A stretch of 64,000 nucleotides of DNA from a virus (IMGVR_UViG_3300027861_000017:27136-91135); one strand, 5' to 3'; counted from the stretch's first letter, positions 40,133-47,517 are shown. Program-made: numbers and translations. Notes: generated by a model from the letters alone, not told the origin.

Positions 40133-40281
40133 GCCTTCTCCACCGGTGCATCATCTGACGCATCTGTTAATGTTATCATGTCCGGCCAAATGAGAGCTAC
40201 AATTGGTAAAAATAACGCCATCACTATTATTACCGGCATAGCTATTAAAGATATTGCGAATTTCTTAGGTCTATTTTTCAT
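40129..40281 (-). CDS. Single-span membrane protein (50 aa)
   Basis: MKNRPKKFAISLIAMPVIIV then ALFLPIVALIWPD, acidic end. SD GGAGGAAGGGATAAC. Confidence 0.65.
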   Translation of the reverse strand: MKNRPKKFAISLIAMPVIIVMALFLPIVALIWPDMITLTDASDDAPVEKA

Positions 40282-40282
40282 G

Positions 40283-40594
40283 TTATCCCTTCCTCCTGTA
40301 AGGTGACGGAATTTGCTGTTGGTTATGGTATCTTTTTTTTAACTTATATTTATATTTATAAGCTGTTAGAACTACACTCCATTTCCTTGTATATAATAAA
40401 AACATATCTTTATTCTTAAACCTAGTCTTCCACCTTGTAACATGTCTACTAACTCTATTTATAAAAACTGCTTCTTGTGTTTGTATTCTTCTTTTTAATT
40501 CCGTATGATCATCATCTGTTAGAGCAATTCCAAATCTTTGCCACATTCTATTTTTTAAATGTTTATATTTGTTTTCCAAATGATCAATAGTCAT
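40283..40594 (-). CDS. Basic phage protein, sister of 26534-26839 (103 aa)
   Basis: MTIDHLENKYKHLKNRMWQR FGIALTDDDHTELKRRIQTQ, then a basic beta part with WSVVLTAYKYKYKLKKRYHN. Shares the RFGI.LT...H.EL...I block with the 26.5 kb gene. Could be a RelE-like fold, unproven. Confidence 0.6.
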   Translation of the reverse strand: MTIDHLENKYKHLKNRMWQRFGIALTDDDHTELKRRIQTQEAVFINRVSRHVTRWKTRFKNKDMFLLYTRKWSVVLTAYKYKYKLKKRYHNQQQIPSPYRRKG

Positions 40595-40596
40595 AG

Positions 40597-41088
40597 TTAT
40601 AACCACTCCAGATTTCTAAATTTTTGAGTGTATGTTTCTTCGGTTTCTACTATACGGGTGTTTTCCTTGAAATTTTTAAGTTGATCTATTATCTCTTTAG
40701 CTAGATGTAACTTAAACTCATCACTCATGTAATCGGAATAATCAGCAGCGTGTAAAAGGATATAGCAAAATTCGTTTATCTCATCATTAGCTAAATCAGC
40801 GTATTCCATCAATTCATCTTTCTTATCTTGTATATCACATAGATCTTCACTTTGAACTTTCTCTATTTTTAAAAACACTATGTCACTATCATTAGGTAAA
40901 TCGCTAAATTGCCATTTCTTACCACAATCACATATAAATGGAGCATGGCGATTGGCATCTAATGCTACATCTTTAGGAACGGAATCATAGTTATAAAATC
41001 TTAGAATACAAGATCCACTTTTAGATTGCCCACTAAGTTCGGTTCCACAAGCTGGACATTCAAAACAAATTGTGTCGTATGTTCCCAT
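40597..41088 (-). CDS. Zinc-ribbon protein (163 aa)
   Basis: ICFECPACGTELSGQSKSGS and FICDCGKKWQFSDL form a four-Cys ribbon; helical rest ends with KFRNLEWL. Sits after a stem-loop leader. Unknown function. Confidence 0.65.
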   Translation of the reverse strand: MGTYDTICFECPACGTELSGQSKSGSCILRFYNYDSVPKDVALDANRHAPFICDCGKKWQFSDLPNDSDIVFLKIEKVQSEDLCDIQDKKDELMEYADLANDEINEFCYILLHAADYSDYMSDEFKLHLAKEIIDQLKNFKENTRIVETEETYTQKFRNLEWL

Positions 41089-41102
41089 TATTACTCCTTT
41101 TA

Positions 41103-41178
41103 AAAATTTGGGCTATGGCATATTAGCTGATCAAGGGAGTTGAGATATGCACTCTTTGGAACTCCCGCTACATAGCCT
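41103..41178 (-). promoter_or_regulatory. Nested stem-loop with U-run before 40597-41088
   Basis: GGCTATG/CATAGCC outer helix, TAGC/GCTA, then GGGAGTT/AACTCCC; five U residues follow. Could be a terminator or attenuator for the RNA cluster, or a leader of the next gene. The SD GGAG follows right after. Confidence 0.5.
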
Positions 41179-41180
41179 CG

Positions 41181-41234
41181 GACTATAAATCGGAATCGAA
41201 CCGACAAAACTAGTATCACCAATTGCTATAGTCC
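41181..41234 (-). ncRNA. T-arm-like hairpin in a 9-bp helix (minimal tRNA or group I P7-P8 look)
   Basis: GGACTATAG pairs with TTATAGTCC around GTCGG TTCGATT CCGAT, a perfect T arm with the TTCGA loop, but only 19 bases stand where D and anticodon arms should be. Either a tRNA that lost its anticodon arm, or the P7/P8 part of a group I intron core, whose S strand often reads ATATAGTCC. Confidence 0.35.
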
Positions 41235-41353
41235 TTTCACAATAAGCTCTAGTAACCACTCTTACTTCTCTCCACTTACAAGCTTCAATTTAAATGGCCA
41301 TCAGCTTCGGGCCTAGAAAGTTAAGATATTTCACTAGGTTATTGTAAACTGTA
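41235..41353 (-). other. Non-coding stretch between RNA elements
   Basis: No gene seen. Contains short stems (CCTAG/CTAGG, GGCC/GGCC) but no assignable RNA. Confidence 0.4.
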
Positions 41354-41544
41354 AGATGAGGTTGGATTTGCACCAACGTACCCACCAATGTGACCAGCAC
41401 TGGTTTGATCTTGGGTCTCAGGCATTACCACAATTATCTAGAATTTCATGATAATGGTTCTTGACTCCACATCCCTGCATGTGTCATTAACGCTTATGAT
41501 GTGTCGAATGTCGTCCTGGGCATTGCTACTTTGCTACGTCATCT
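41354..41544 (-). ncRNA. tRNA-Thr(GGU)-like 3' half with distant 5' half
   Basis: CAGTG CTGGTCA CATTG forms an anticodon arm with GGT, followed by an 8-base variable region, T arm GTTGG TGCAAAT CCAAC and CTCATCT. AGATGA at 41544 pairs with TCATCT, and TAGCAAAGTAGC after it is D-arm-like, but about 120 bases lie between. Could be a tRNA with an intron ahead of the anticodon stem, or decayed. Confidence 0.35.
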
Positions 41545-41551
41545 ATATAAT

Positions 41552-41625
41552 TGGCAGGCCATGGAAGAATCCAACTTCCGACGACAGGGCCAAGACCTGT
41601 TATGTTAGCACTACACCAATGGCCT
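41552..41625 (-). tRNA. tRNA-Gln (UUG)
   Basis: Acceptor AGGCCAT/ATGGCCT, D arm GTGT/ACAT, anticodon stem ACAGG/CCTGT, loop TCTTGGC (TTG), four-base variable loop, T arm GGAAG TTGGATT CTTCC, G73, encoded CCA. The weak A1:U72 pair and G73 suit Gln. Base 33 is C rather than the near-universal U, and the D loop lacks GG. Confidence 0.85.
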
Positions 41626-41646
41626 ATAACTCATTAATATTATTGA

Positions 41647-42024
41647 CTAGAAAGGGATTTCCCCACCCTCAACTGGTGGTCCTTCATCATCTGGTCTAGC
41701 ACCCTTACCAGACCCCAACATCTGCATCGACTGGACTACAAACTCATGGTTATATCTATTATTGCCGTCCTTGTCTTCGTATTTTCTAGTTTGATATTTA
41801 GCTGTTACTTGAACTTTATCACCACTAGCAAGATATTTCGCACAAATCTCAGAAAGTTTCCCCCATGCTACTAAATTAACCCATGTAGTGGTTTCGGTAT
41901 CCTTATATTTACTATTAACAGCTATTGAAAAATTGGACACTGATGTCCCACTTTCTATGAATCTTTCTTCTACGGCCTTACCTAAATTGCCAATAAACAC
42001 ACATAAATTTAAATCATTCCCCAT
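41647..42024 (-). CDS. ssb: Single-stranded DNA-binding protein
   Basis: MGNDLNLCVFIGNLGKAVEE, SVSNFSIAVNSKYKDTETTT WVNLVAWGKLSEIC, LASGDKVQVTAKYQTRKYED: a bacterial-type OB fold. The short acidic end (GGEIPF) copies the SSB C-terminal partner-binding tip. 125 residues, short for SSB. Coats ssDNA during replication. Confidence 0.95.
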   Translation of the reverse strand: MGNDLNLCVFIGNLGKAVEERFIESGTSVSNFSIAVNSKYKDTETTTWVNLVAWGKLSEICAKYLASGDKVQVTAKYQTRKYEDKDGNNRYNHEFVVQSMQMLGSGKGARPDDEGPPVEGGEIPF

Positions 42025-42038
42025 ATTATACTCCCTTG

Positions 42039-42254
42039 TTAAAGATTTTCGAATTCCGTTTCCAATTGCCTCTTCTTATGTTCTAGATTAGCGATTGTAT
42101 TATTCTTTAGTGCGGTGAAATCTTCCTTTATAATATGCTCAAAATAATAAAAACAATCTTCAGGCTCTTTGCTCTTCCAACTATTAATAGCTTCTTGGTG
42201 ATCTTCTATCTCTTCTAATAATTTACTAGCTGTTTTTAATTTATCAATATTCAT
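42039..42254 (-). CDS. Coiled-coil protein (71 aa)
   Basis: MNIDKLKTASKLLEEIEDHQ..., Glu/Lys helix, ends KKRQLETEFENL. SD GGTGGGATGACG lies in the end of the upstream gene. Confidence 0.6.
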   Translation of the reverse strand: MNIDKLKTASKLLEEIEDHQEAINSWKSKEPEDCFYYFEHIIKEDFTALKNNTIANLEHKKRQLETEFENL

Positions 42255-42447
42255 CGTCATCCCACCATTCATCTTTATATCCAGAATCAATTACAATATC
42301 CATGTCGCTTTCCCAACAGTCAGCGTTTTGATCACTGAAAAAGTCAACCATGCATTTAGCTACTTCTTTCTTTTTTTCTTGGGGGAGATAGCTACTTATT
42401 TTATTATAGAGTTCATCTGCTATCATGCTTCCTCTGCACCATCCCAT
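42244..42447 (-). CDS. Hypothetical protein (67 aa)
   Basis: MGWCRGSMIADELYNKISSY, then YLPQEKKKEVAKCMVDFFSD and an acidic end (KDEWWDDDEY). Two starts possible (42447 with AGGAG, 42426 with GAGGAAG). Confidence 0.55.
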   Translation of the reverse strand: MGWCRGSMIADELYNKISSYLPQEKKKEVAKCMVDFFSDQNADCWESDMDIVIDSGYKDEWWDDDEY

Positions 42448-42450
42448 ATT

Positions 42451-42612
42451 CTACTCCTTTTCATCCGGATCATTTATATGAAATATCAAACAACACTCAT
42501 AGCATTCTATATCTCTACCTATTTCATCTTCCTCTATCTCATGCTTCTCTCTACAATATGGACAATCTACTAAAATAGGGATGTAAGGAACTGCACTTTT
42601 TATTTCACTCAT
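42451..42612 (-). CDS. Zinc-ribbon protein (53 aa)
   Basis: VDCPYCREKHEIEEDEIGRD IECYECCLIFHI: four-Cys ribbon with an FE-like core seen in phage zinc ribbons. Start MSEIKSAVPYI after GGGGAGATATGG. Confidence 0.7.
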   Translation of the reverse strand: MSEIKSAVPYIPILVDCPYCREKHEIEEDEIGRDIECYECCLIFHINDPDEKE

Positions 42613-42775
42613 CCATATCTCCCCATAAATCATTCAGGTGTGATATTGGAACATAAAGAAACTTTGCTAACTTGAATTTCATATGAGCTATTTCTCTTTC
42701 AAGTTTTACTATCTCATCTTCCTTGTCTTTTAACATTCTCTTTAATTCAATTGTTCTTTCAGTTTCTTCACTCAT
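42605..42775 (-). CDS. Coiled-coil protein (56 aa)
   Basis: MSEETERTIELKRMLKDKED, EIVKLEREIAHMKFKLAKFL, ends DLWGDMDE. Classic heptads. Overlaps both neighbours by a few bases. Confidence 0.65.
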   Translation of the reverse strand: MSEETERTIELKRMLKDKEDEIVKLEREIAHMKFKLAKFLYVPISHLNDLWGDMDE

Positions 42776-42962
42776 CTATCTCTTCCTTGAAGCCCATTTC
42801 CATGTTACCATATTTGAATGTATTTATAAAAAATACATTCTCGCAATGGGGGCATTCACGTTCTTTATTTAACTCTCCTATGGCCACAGAAAAATAAGTT
42901 TTACAATGGGGGCAACCAACACGAAATAACACCATATGCGGTCTAGCTTTTAGTAGTGTCAT
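42768..42962 (-). CDS. Zinc-ribbon protein (64 aa)
   Basis: VGCPHCKTYFSVAIGELNKE RECPHCENVFFI: four-Cys ribbon. Start MTLLKARPHM after AGGGGGATAAGG. Similar to the ribbon gene at 42451. Confidence 0.7.
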   Translation of the reverse strand: MTLLKARPHMVLFRVGCPHCKTYFSVAIGELNKERECPHCENVFFINTFKYGNMEMGFKEEIDE

Positions 42963-43260
42963 CCTTATCCCCCTTATGTTTCTTGAGTATTTCATTTACG
43001 TATGCCTTTGCATCATCTGGAGACATCTTCTTAATATACATATAACCCACTACTGGTAATTGGAAGCCTACAAACCAAGATGTTGTTGCGTTTATTATAA
43101 AGGCTATTATGTATAATGCTGATACTAAGAGACAGGGGGACATTACATGCCACCAAGACCAATCTACTGCTCCTGATAGTTTCATTATTATAAATAGTAT
43201 ATTGGTGGGGACAATCAAACCCGTACTTTGTGATTGTGCTTTTGGTAAATTGGGGTCCAT
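42943..43260 (-). CDS. Two-span phage membrane protein (105 aa)
   Basis: MDPNLPKAQSQSTGLIVPTN ILFIIMKLSGAVDWSWWHVM, spans at CLLVSALYIIAFIINA and FVGFQLPVVGYMYI, cytoplasmic end with KKHKGDKDD. I have seen this N-terminus in several phages as an unknown membrane protein. Confidence 0.75.
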   Translation of the reverse strand: MDPNLPKAQSQSTGLIVPTNILFIIMKLSGAVDWSWWHVMSPCLLVSALYIIAFIINATTSWFVGFQLPVVGYMYIKKMSPDDAKAYVNEILKKHKGDKDDTTKS

Positions 43261-43261
43261 A

Positions 43262-43441
43262 TTAAATCCTTTCGTTCCAAGCTTTAATCATATCTTCTTT
43301 TGTTTCGCCATTGTATCCTGTTTCTGAGCATGGTATCTTACATCCCTCACACCAGATAGCCCAGTTTTGTTGATCTCCACCGAGACTTCCCATTCTAGGT
43401 TGTCTACCACAGAATGGACATGGTTTCAATGTTTCTGTCAT
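43262..43441 (-). CDS. Lar-like restriction-alleviation protein (59 aa)
   Basis: LKPCPFCGRQPRM at the start, WAIWCEGC at the centre and MIKAWNERI at the end match the Lar family (CPFCG ... W..C..C ... WN.R). Lar of Rac modulates type I restriction; many phage copies have no proven role. One of three in this window. Confidence 0.8.
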   Translation of the reverse strand: MTETLKPCPFCGRQPRMGSLGGDQQNWAIWCEGCKIPCSETGYNGETKEDMIKAWNERI

Positions 43442-43464
43442 ATATTACCTTTAGGAGGTGTATA

Positions 43465-43546
43465 TGGGAGAGGAAGGAATCGAACCTACATGCATTTAAG
43501 CGAGTGATTTACAGTCACCGAGACACACCACCTGTCTAACTCTCCC
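43465..43546 (-). tRNA. tRNA-Tyr (GUA)
   Basis: Acceptor GGGAGAG/CTCTCCC, D arm AGAC/GTCT with GGTGG loop, anticodon loop CTGTAAA (GTA), long variable region as in bacterial Tyr, T arm with TTCGATT, A73. CCA not encoded. Confidence 0.93.
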
Positions 43547-43557
43547 AAAAAATTTCT

Positions 43558-43624
43558 ATTATTCATGTGCCGGTGAGGAGTAGAATTGACATTTGGAGGA
43601 TGTACATGAATAATCCCCACCGAC
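43558..43624 (-). promoter_or_regulatory. Crossing inverted repeats (pseudoknot or switch) before tRNA-Tyr
   Basis: The perfect 11-bp inverted repeat ATTATTCATGT/ACATGAATAAT and the 7-bp pair GTCGGTG/CACCGGC cross each other, so the RNA forms a pseudoknot or two exclusive folds. It sits between the promoter and tRNA-Tyr. Confidence 0.55.
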
Positions 43625-43635
43625 ACGAATAACTA

Positions 43636-43664
43636 TTTATAACATTTTGATCTATATAAGTCAA
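43636..43664 (-). promoter_or_regulatory. Strong sigma70-type promoter for tRNA-Tyr
   Basis: TTGACT, 17 bases, TATAAA with an extended TGT before it. Transcription would start near 43628, at the crossing repeats. Confidence 0.8.
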
Positions 43665-43746
43665 GGGTTAATTAAGTTTTCTTATAATCTTCCCATGCCA
43701 TCACTTATAAAGCCTAGAAACATAACTGTTCCCCATTTAAAGATTA

Positions 43747-43977
43747 TTAAATTCTATTTCTAGTTGTTTTTTTTATTCTCTCACAATCTAATAATATTAT
43801 TTCTTTTATTTTATCAAAAGCTTCATTGGATAAATAATATGTATCAAAACTCTGGAAACTATAATAATCGTAATTATATGTCTTTTTTAATGTCTCCTGA
43901 CTATATCTGTTAACACTCTCTATTTCTCTCATTATTTCTACGCCTCTCTTAAATCTCTCTAAATCATTTAAATCCAT
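43747..43977 (-). CDS. Helical hypothetical protein (76 aa)
   Basis: MDLNDLERFKRGVEIMREIE, SFDTYYLSNEAFDKIKEIIL, ends RIKKTTRNRI. Start behind AAGGAGTGATT. Just downstream of the helicase. Confidence 0.6.
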   Translation of the reverse strand: MDLNDLERFKRGVEIMREIESVNRYSQETLKKTYNYDYYSFQSFDTYYLSNEAFDKIKEIILLDCERIKKTTRNRI

Positions 43978-43979
43978 AA

Positions 43980-45296
43980 TCACTCCTTGTATAAATTATC
44001 GAATCTGGTCTGTTCTTTCTTGAAGAGGAGATCTATCTTGCCTGTAGCTCCATTCCTCTGCTTTGCTATTATTAGCTCTGCTTTGCCTTTGTTGTCTGCA
44101 TTTTTATTGTATTGTTCATCACGATACATAAACAATATTAAATCACTATCCTGCTCCGTCGATCCAGAATCTCTCAAATCAGCCATGTGAGGACGTTTGT
44201 CTGGCCTATCCTCTACCTTTCTATTTAATTGAGAAAGTAGTAATACAGGAGCACCGAAATCCTTAGCAAGGGCTTTTGCTCCCTTAGTTATATTGGCCAC
44301 TTCGTTTTCCCTGTTATACCCCTCTCCTTCAACAAGACCTAAGTAATCAATAACCACTAAGGCTATATCACCAACCAGCCTGACTATCTTTCTTAATGCC
44401 GATCTCATGTCTAATATGCTAATACCTGATCTGTCATCTATGTACATTGGGAATCCGGATAGTTTGTTTGCACTGTCTGTTATTTTGGACCAATGATCGT
44501 CTTTTAATGTTCCGGTTCTTAGTTTATTGGAGTCTACACCCGAATCCAAGCTAATCAACCTTACTCCCAGTGATTCCTTTGACATCTCCAGGCTGAATAT
44601 AGCTATAGCTTTGTCCGTAACTTTCGAGGCATTGTACGCTACGTTAATGGCAAAGGCTGTCTTGCCCATACTAGGTCTACCTGCCAACACAATAAGATCG
44701 GTAGGCTGAAGCCCTGCTGTCATTCGATCTAAATCATGAAAGCCAGTTGGTAAACCAGTTAAAGATCCCTCGGTGCTGTAGGCCCTCTCTATCTCCTTAA
44801 ACGACTCTTTCATAACATCGTTCATGGGAGACAGCTCCACGTCGCTCTTGACTTGGGCTATATCGTGTATCCCGTGTTCTGCAAGCTCTATTAACTCTTT
44901 CGTTTCTAGACTCTTATCAAAGCATGACTCTATCGTGTTGGAACAAGATATGATAAGCCTACGCCTAACAGACAGGTCTCTGATTATTTCAGCATGATAT
45001 GTTATCCCTGCTGATGTAGACATGCCGTCTATAAGAGATGTTATATACTCATTGCCACCACATTTTTCTATCTTACCCTTTTTAGTTATATGCTCAGATA
45101 GTGTAACGAAGTCAATTACTTCTGATTCCTCATAGATACATAACATACTATCAAATATAGTTTGATGCCCTTCTCTATAGAAATCTAATGGTGATACAAT
45201 ATTAATGATCCTGTCTATTGAATCATTGTTAAGTAGTATGCCGCCTAAGACTGCCCGTTCAGCATCTAAATTATGTGGGGGAGGCTTTGATATCAT
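43980..45296 (-). CDS. dnaB: Replicative DNA helicase, DnaB family
   Basis: 438 residues. N-terminal domain PPHNLDAERAVLGGILLNND, FDSMLCIYEESEVIDFVTLS; a linker; RecA-like domain with Walker A LAGRPSMGKTAFAINVAYNA (~residue 204), Walker B ALVVIDYLGLVEG (~315), LRDSGSTEQDSDLILFMYRD arginine-finger region (~375). Unwinds DNA at the fork; the RepO-like protein at 55 kb is the likely loader or initiator partner. Confidence 0.97.
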   Translation of the reverse strand: MISKPPPHNLDAERAVLGGILLNNDSIDRIINIVSPLDFYREGHQTIFDSMLCIYEESEVIDFVTLSEHITKKGKIEKCGGNEYITSLIDGMSTSAGITYHAEIIRDLSVRRRLIISCSNTIESCFDKSLETKELIELAEHGIHDIAQVKSDVELSPMNDVMKESFKEIERAYSTEGSLTGLPTGFHDLDRMTAGLQPTDLIVLAGRPSMGKTAFAINVAYNASKVTDKAIAIFSLEMSKESLGVRLISLDSGVDSNKLRTGTLKDDHWSKITDSANKLSGFPMYIDDRSGISILDMRSALRKIVRLVGDIALVVIDYLGLVEGEGYNRENEVANITKGAKALAKDFGAPVLLLSQLNRKVEDRPDKRPHMADLRDSGSTEQDSDLILFMYRDEQYNKNADNKGKAELIIAKQRNGATGKIDLLFKKEQTRFDNLYKE

Positions 45297-45430
45297 CTAG
45301 TAATCGTCTTCTCACACACTGTGCATCTAAATCCCTTATTATCATCCATAAGATTCATGACTCTGAGTTTTTTACCGTATCTCTTGTCTTGGAATTCGCT
45401 TTTACAAGAACATCTTTTTATTACAACCAT
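45293..45430 (-). CDS. Small zinc-ribbon protein (45 aa)
   Basis: MVVIKRCSCKSEFQDKRYGK, RVMN, FRCTVCEKTITR: four-Cys ribbon of a type widespread in phages next to replication genes. ATGA overlap with dnaB. Confidence 0.75.
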   Translation of the reverse strand: MVVIKRCSCKSEFQDKRYGKKLRVMNLMDDNKGFRCTVCEKTITR

Positions 45431-45437
45431 GTTAACC

Positions 45438-45596
45438 TCAATAATTAATTAATAAATTCACACCCACCAGGGAAACCAAAGTGCCACATAAAAACATATT
45501 CATATTTTTGAACAATAATGATTCTATCACAAGGAGGATACCTCTAAGTATAACAAATATAGATATTATGTCTAAAATCATTAAAAATGTCTCCAT
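45438..45596 (-). CDS. Two-span membrane protein (52 aa)
   Basis: METFLMILDIISIFVILRGI, LFKNMNMFLCGTLVSLVGVN. SD GGGAGAGATTAGGT formed by the end of the upstream gene. Confidence 0.6.
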   Translation of the reverse strand: METFLMILDIISIFVILRGILLVIESLLFKNMNMFLCGTLVSLVGVNLLINY

Positions 45597-45598
45597 AC

Positions 45599-45820
45599 CT
45601 AATCTCTCCCTGTAGGTATTGTACCAGCTAACTCTATAAGTTGTGTCTCGGTCATATGGTTAATTCTACCAAGGACATCTAAGTATGCCATATCATCAGA
45701 CACTGTAACTCCAGATATAATACCATCTGTACCTACTCTAGTAACTACAGATTTAATACCTACCATCTTTGCTATTGTTACTATTGCTGTTGTTGCCATT
45801 TTCCTGTACTTTTCTTTCAT
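45599..45820 (-). CDS. Hypothetical protein (73 aa)
   Basis: MKEKYRKMATTAIVTIAKMV, TRVGTDGIISGVTVSDDMAY, ends AGTIPTGRD. Beta-rich; unknown. Confidence 0.6.
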   Translation of the reverse strand: MKEKYRKMATTAIVTIAKMVGIKSVVTRVGTDGIISGVTVSDDMAYLDVLGRINHMTETQLIELAGTIPTGRD

Positions 45821-45846
45821 GTCTGCTCTCCTTGTAATCTATATGG

Positions 45847-46221
45847 TTAGTTGGCTCTAAAGCTGACTGATTCATTGTAATATCCGTTACTCTCTCCATA
45901 CCAGCTTATTGTGACAGATCCCTTAATAGTTGATAGCTTGTAAAATGTCCAAGTAAAACAATCTTGATACTCTGGTATATTTACACCTTCTGGATTCACA
46001 TCCGGTTCATTATCAATCTCCTCTGCTATTAATAGGGGAGAATCTATTAAATCTTCTAAATCTCCTACGATATCAACTATATCGCATGATTCACATCAAT
46101 CTTGTTCGTGATATAAATAATATTTCTTGCCAGTGTTAGTAATAAAAAGCATTAGATCATCACCTACGCCACCCTCAATTTTAGCTATCGACCTACCTTT
46201 CAAATCTTCGAATTTATCCAT
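45847..46221 (-). CDS. Phage DUF7448-type protein interrupted by in-frame UGA at codon 42
   Basis: Frame from ATG 46221 (SD GGAGGATGAGG) reads [12 protein letters not shown] (46098-46096), [20 protein letters not shown], then [11 protein letters not shown] and [16 protein letters not shown] to TAA. Family members I know read YH.QDCCE at this place, so UGA stands for the first Cys. The part after the UGA is intact, with no own start. A hairpin TGCGATAT-AGTTG-ATATCGTA begins 10 bases after the UGA. UGA is a normal stop elsewhere here. Recoding (Sec or Cys), a fresh nonsense mutation or a sequencing error are all open. Confidence 0.7.
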
Positions 46222-46441
46222 CCTCATCCTCCTTGTTGTATATTTTCTCACAAAGTAACTCCATCATTTCATGGAAGCCTTTCGATACATCATAATCCTC
46301 AAATGTTATATGCATTACTGGGCCAACTACCGGACCATCTTGTTTACCATCTCTATGAAGCCAAACGCTTATACAATTATCATCATAACTATATGTGAAT
46401 ATTGCGTTTTCTGGTATCATTATATCTAATGTTTTCATCAT
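46214..46441 (-). CDS. Hypothetical protein (75 aa)
   Basis: MMKTLDIMIPENAIFTYSYD, CISVWLHRDGKQDGP, ends YNKEDEDG whose codons carry the SD of the UGA-interrupted gene. Beta-rich, unknown. Confidence 0.6.
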   Translation of the reverse strand: MMKTLDIMIPENAIFTYSYDDNCISVWLHRDGKQDGPVVGPVMHITFEDYDVSKGFHEMMELLCEKIYNKEDEDG

Positions 46442-46656
46442 TACTTTATCTCTTTGTAGTTTAATATTGTTAACATTTTAACATCACGATAACCAACTTC
46501 TTCCTTAAGGTATTCACATTCTATTTGAGTTTCTAGTCTTTTTAAATCCCCATTATTTGATATACTGCCACCATCAAAATAAATTATAGTACTGCCAAAA
46601 TCACTACGCCATGTATCGGAAGAGTAAAAATTAAACGATACGAAGTATTTCATCAT
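46441..46656 (-). CDS. Hypothetical protein, sister of next (71 aa)
   Basis: MMKYFVSFNFYSSDTWRSDF..., strand then SNNGDLKRLETQIECEYLKE and ILNYKEIK. The next gene has the same plan (KYFVHYRILL, SNEDMDDLIEFLRN, IINLSKL). Confidence 0.6.
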   Translation of the reverse strand: MMKYFVSFNFYSSDTWRSDFGSTIIYFDGGSISNNGDLKRLETQIECEYLKEEVGYRDVKMLTILNYKEIK

Positions 46657-46661
46657 TCCCT

Positions 46662-46886
46662 TTATAATTTCGATAAATTAATTATATCTATATTAGGATA
46701 TCTACTACTAATCTTGTAATAATTATTTCTTAAAAATTCTATTAAATCATCCATATCTTCATTACTTGATATTTCTTTAAAATTAATGACCTCACTCACG
46801 TAGTCCTTTTCTGGGTGCGGCGGCCCTATTGTTCCAGATTTTAAAAGTAATATTCTATAATGCACAAAGTATTTTTTATATTGCAT
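46662..46886 (-). CDS. Hypothetical protein, sister of previous (74 aa)
   Basis: MQYKKYFVHYRILLLKSGTI, ISSNEDMDDLIEFLRNNYYK, ends IDIINLSKL. A diverged tandem copy of 46441-46656. Function unknown. Confidence 0.6.
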   Translation of the reverse strand: MQYKKYFVHYRILLLKSGTIGPPHPEKDYVSEVINFKEISSNEDMDDLIEFLRNNYYKISSRYPNIDIINLSKL

Positions 46887-46914
46887 CAATTAACATCTCC
46901 TATTATTTATAAAT

Positions 46915-47433
46915 TTAAATATTTGTACGCACACAACGCACATTAAATCTACTAGTTCTAAAGGTAGAATCCACACTCCCACAATTTAAATTAACCCACC
47001 AAGCTTCATACGTACTAGCTACACACGGATAAAGCGTCCAATAACAGCCATCTAGATACCCTGGCCTCAAAGTAGTGAACCCAGGGAAATTGGTAGCCGG
47101 TTCATAACTTTCATAACTAATTAAGTCAACTAATTCTTTTACAGTGGGCAATCTCCAATCACAATAACCATCATCTCTTAAATTTTTAGCATATTCCATC
47201 GCTTCATCCCATTCCATTTTACCTGCTACCCTTGCTTGCCATATTATATTATTCGAAGAATGACTACTGGGCTTGGCTTCAGACTTGCTTGGTAATAATT
47301 TATATTCTTTGGAAATATGTGCATCTACCATCATACTAATTATATTAAATAATAATTCCAATTTAGTTTCAGATAGAGGCATTTTATTATAATCCATACA
47401 ATCTAAATGTAAATCTTTGCTTAACCGTTCCAT
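46915..47433 (-). CDS. DUF1566 (Lcl C-terminal) protein (172 aa)
   Basis: From residue ~65: IWQARVAGKMEWDEAMEYAK, GYCDWRLPTVKELVDLI, CYWTLYPCVASTYEAWWVNL NCG, FNVRCVRTN: the DUF1566 fold, related to C-type-lectin-like domains. N-terminal 60 residues are helical. A 7-codon ORF (start near 47454) with a good SD ends over this ATG (TAATG), suggesting coupled translation. Confidence 0.85.
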   Translation of the reverse strand: MERLSKDLHLDCMDYNKMPLSETKLELLFNIISMMVDAHISKEYKLLPSKSEAKPSSHSSNNIIWQARVAGKMEWDEAMEYAKNLRDDGYCDWRLPTVKELVDLISYESYEPATNFPGFTTLRPGYLDGCYWTLYPCVASTYEAWWVNLNCGSVDSTFRTSRFNVRCVRTNI

Positions 47434-47517
47434 TAATTCCGATATTGATCTGACATTTTTATACTACACTCCTGTTTGTATATTTTTATAATCTACTAGA
47501 CCACATCATTATTTTTA

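Noticed and set aside
41111-41178. tRNA with CAT anticodon in the nested stem-loop
   Set aside because: No T arm and no U33 in the loop; better seen as terminator or leader.
43682-43723. 13-codon ORF upstream of the tRNA-Tyr promoter
   Set aside because: Has a fair SD but is too short and unconserved-looking to support.
45847-46221. General reassignment of UGA to an amino acid
   Set aside because: Many genes here end in UGA at normal lengths, often overlapping the next ATG.
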